A DNA stretch of 64,000 bases from [Clostridium] symbiosum (lineage in GTDB: Bacteria; Bacillota; Clostridia; Lachnospirales; Lachnospiraceae). Below are positions 62,386 through 64,000 of the stretch, piece after piece (the first letter of the stretch is position 1; each line of letters begins with the position of its first letter). The position numbers and the translations under genes are program-made. The DNA is taken from contig CP143946.1 of NCBI GenBank assembly GCA_036419695.1, positions 3,032,001-3,096,000 of the forward strand. Reading direction: 5' to 3'. The notes under the pieces are model-generated. The model saw only the letters and a list, made by a program, of their open reading frames with translations, was not told where the DNA came from and did not search any database.

Positions 62386-62997
62386 ATGAAGAAAACAATT
62401 TTATTTGTGATTCTGGAACAATATGCGGACTGGGAGGCGGCTTATCTGTCTTCCGCCCTCTATATGCTCGGCCAGACAGAATATGAAGTCAAAACGGTAT
62501 CCCTGACCGAAGGGGCCGTCCGGTCTATCGGAGGCTTCCGCGCCCTGCCCGACTATACGGTAAACTCCGTCCCCGATGATTATGAGGCTCTCGTTTTAGT
62601 CGGCGGCTTATCATGGAGAGAAAAATCGGCGCTGCAGGTTAAGCCGCTCGTCGAACAGTGCCTCGAAAAAGGCCGGATTTTAGCCGGTATCTGCGATGCC
62701 TCTGTTTTCTTGGGCGCATGTGGTGTATTAAATGACGGAAAGCATACCAGCAATGATCTGAATGATTTGAAGACATGGTCGAAAGAAGCATATACGGGAG
62801 AGAAAAACTATGTACTTCAACCGGCGGTGAGTGATCGGAATATCATTACTGCAAACGGCACGGCGCCTCTGGAATTTGCAAAAGAAGTCCTCCTCACCCT
62901 GAAAGCCGCTCCCGAGGATAAAATTATGGAATGGTTCCAGTTTCATAAGCAGGGGCTGTACAATGCTCCGCTGCCAAAAGATGTAAGCTTTGATTAA
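62386..62997 (+). CDS. DJ-1/PfpI-family protein
   Basis: 203 aa, class I glutamine-amidotransferase-like fold. The nucleophile elbow is AGICDASVFLG with Cys after GI; the early acidic residue is in FVILEQYADWE. Members include deglycases, chaperones and proteases; related YdeA/YajL-type proteins are common near stress genes. Activity is not predictable. Strong AAAAGGAG site. Confidence 0.88.
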   Translation: MKKTILFVILEQYADWEAAYLSSALYMLGQTEYEVKTVSLTEGAVRSIGGFRALPDYTVNSVPDDYEALVLVGGLSWREKSALQVKPLVEQCLEKGRILAGICDASVFLGACGVLNDGKHTSNDLNDLKTWSKEAYTGEKNYVLQPAVSDRNIITANGTAPLEFAKEVLLTLKAAPEDKIMEWFQFHKQGLYNAPLPKDVSFD

Positions 62998-63001
62998 ATG
63001 G

Positions 63002-63055
63002 GAAGCCATTGCAAAAACAGATTATCCGGCTGTTTTTACAATGGCTTCTCTTTTC
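63002..63055 (+). terminator. Strong terminator after the DJ-1/PfpI gene
   Basis: 19-bp stem 63002-63020 / 63030-63048 with one mismatch, 9-nt loop, followed by TCTTTTC. Confidence 0.75.
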
Positions 63056-63330
63056 ATTCTCCCCTTTCTCTTCCCGCCCGGCTGTTGCCGTACCCTCTTA
63101 AATCTGCTTCATTCATCTCCTGTCCACCTTCCCTATCCGGTCCGTATCCCATAGGCTGCACTAAAATAATATTTCCAGCAGCCCACGATAATTTCCTCGT
63201 CCACGAATTATGGACTATATTAATTTAAAATTATGGTATATACTAATTATAAATATACTATTTCTTTTTATTCAATTTTTCTAAAAATCCAAGGAAAAAT
63301 AGAGTAAAACCACGAAATTAATGATAGATA

Positions 63331-63359
63331 TTGAAAATTATTATATAAAATGCTATCAT
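63331..63359 (+). promoter_or_regulatory. Promoter of flavin reductase 2
   Basis: TTGAAA (63331-63336), 17 bp, TATCAT (63354-63359). A perfect palindrome TTCCCGGGAA at 63386-63395, between promoter and gene, may be an operator. The rest of 63056-63330 is AT-rich with no gene. Confidence 0.6.
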
Positions 63360-63439
63360 AAGGATATACCAAATAAATCAATGCCTTCCCGGGAAATAGG
63401 CGAATTTCAAAATTAATATATACCAAAAGGAGAAGTATT

Positions 63440-64000
63440 ATGACATCACAATATCCACATTTGTTCAGCCCGCTACGAATCGGCAATATTACACTGAAAA
63501 ACCGCATTGAAGCCGCCCCCATGGGAACAGATCCCAATAAAACCGGTTATCTGTCCCAGGAAAACCTGGCGGCCTATGAAAGAAGGGCAAAGGGAGGAGC
63601 AGCCGTCGTGACGAGGGGAGAGACTCTGGTACATGCCCATACAGGAAGCGCCCACGGAAATTTATGCAATCTGGACAACGAAGACTTTATGTGTTCCCAT
63701 CTGCAGCTTACGGATCGGATCCATCAGCATAACGCACTGGCAAATATTGAAATTCTTCACGCCGGGGCCCGTGCACATCCTCAGTTTACGAACGGGGTTA
63801 TCTACGGTCCCAGCGCCCAGCCGGGCGTTTACGGCGTCGATGTAACTCCGATGGATGAAGATTTTATGAATGAGATAGCCGATGCCTTTGCCCACGGCGC
63901 CTTCGTGGCAAAATACGGCGGTTTCGATATGGTAATGGTCCACGGCGGCCACGGATGGCTGCTCAGCCAGTTCCTGTCACCGCTTTACAATACTCGAACC
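63440..64000 (+). CDS. Old-yellow-enzyme-type flavin oxidoreductase, copy 2 (cut by window end)
   Basis: The first 187 residues of a paralogue of the 58158 gene: PHLFSPLRIGNITLKNRIEA, LHAGARAHPQFTNGVIYGPS, MVHGGHGWLLSQFLSPLYNT. The frame is still open at the edge; the full protein is probably about 650 aa with Fe-S and FAD parts. AAAGGAG lies 7 nt before the ATG. Confidence 0.9.
   Translation, partial: MTSQYPHLFSPLRIGNITLKNRIEAAPMGTDPNKTGYLSQENLAAYERRAKGGAAVVTRGETLVHAHTGSAHGNLCNLDNEDFMCSHLQLTDRIHQHNALANIEILHAGARAHPQFTNGVIYGPSAQPGVYGVDVTPMDEDFMNEIADAFAHGAFVAKYGGFDMVMVHGGHGWLLSQFLSPLYNTRT

Noticed and set aside
1..64000. CRISPR arrays, tRNA, rRNA, prophage or transposase genes
   Set aside because: No evenly spaced direct repeats, no tRNA-like or rRNA-like sequence and no transposase or phage proteins were recognised.

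Overview
The window looks like a Lachnospiraceae-type clostridial chromosome (low-to-mid GC, AGGAGG-type ribosome sites, AT-rich intergenic regions, Gram-positive lipoproteins, sodium symporters, heterodimeric ABC exporters, PadR-DUF2812 operons). This assignment is inference from gene content; no rRNA, tRNA, CRISPR array or insertion sequence was found. Positions 1-57,900 are almost entirely on the minus strand (exceptions: an XRE regulator at 1.6 kb and a DeoR regulator at 40.5 kb). After about 58 kb the genes are on the plus strand.

Layout: (1) 0-1.8 kb, a TRAP solute-binding lipoprotein and a small XRE regulator. (2) 1.9-10.1 kb, a complete arginine pathway read argG-argH-argC-argJ-argB-argD-argF, behind a strong promoter overlapped by ARG-box-like sites. 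(3) 10.3-14.4 kb, a PadR regulator with three tandem DUF2812 membrane proteins. (4) 14.7-19.7 kb, a heterodimeric ABC exporter, its MarR regulator and a chloramphenicol-acetyltransferase-like gene; exporter and marR promoters carry the same palindrome. (5) 19.9-28.3 kb, operon dpp1: peptide-type ABC importer (SBP, B, F, C, D), phosphotriesterase-like hydrolase and amidohydrolase. (6) 28.7-41.3 kb, an eleven-gene catabolic operon divergent from a DeoR regulator, with two sodium symporters, two PfkB kinases, three DeoC aldolases, two iron alcohol dehydrogenases, a DapA-family lyase and an unrecognised protein. (7) 41.4-45.4 kb, AraC regulator, second amidohydrolase and aldo/keto reductase. (8) 46-49.4 kb, small stand-alone genes (DUF2000, NYN-LOTUS, GNAT, TIGR04076). 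(9) 49.5-57.9 kb, operon dpp2, a second importer-phosphotriesterase set in the same gene order, plus two overlapping GntR regulators. (10) 58-64 kb, two old-yellow-enzyme-type flavin reductases (the second cut by the window end), a MATE exporter, an ATC-hydrolase-family protein and a DJ-1/PfpI protein.

How it fits together: regions 5, 7, 9 and 10 read as a duplicated scavenging system. ABC importers bring in an unknown amide-, ester- or lactone-containing compound, metal-dependent hydrolases open it, and AKR/OYE enzymes reduce the products. Region 6 reads as catabolism of an unusual deoxysugar-like compound: uptake, phosphorylation, aldol cleavage, aldehyde reduction. Both kinases lack the Asp that contacts ribose in ribokinase. 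Two adjacent DeoC paralogues have each lost a different part of the canonical DERA active site. This cluster is my best candidate for an undescribed system. A family of hairpin repeats (GAAAAG-arm type) is scattered around the duplicated modules.
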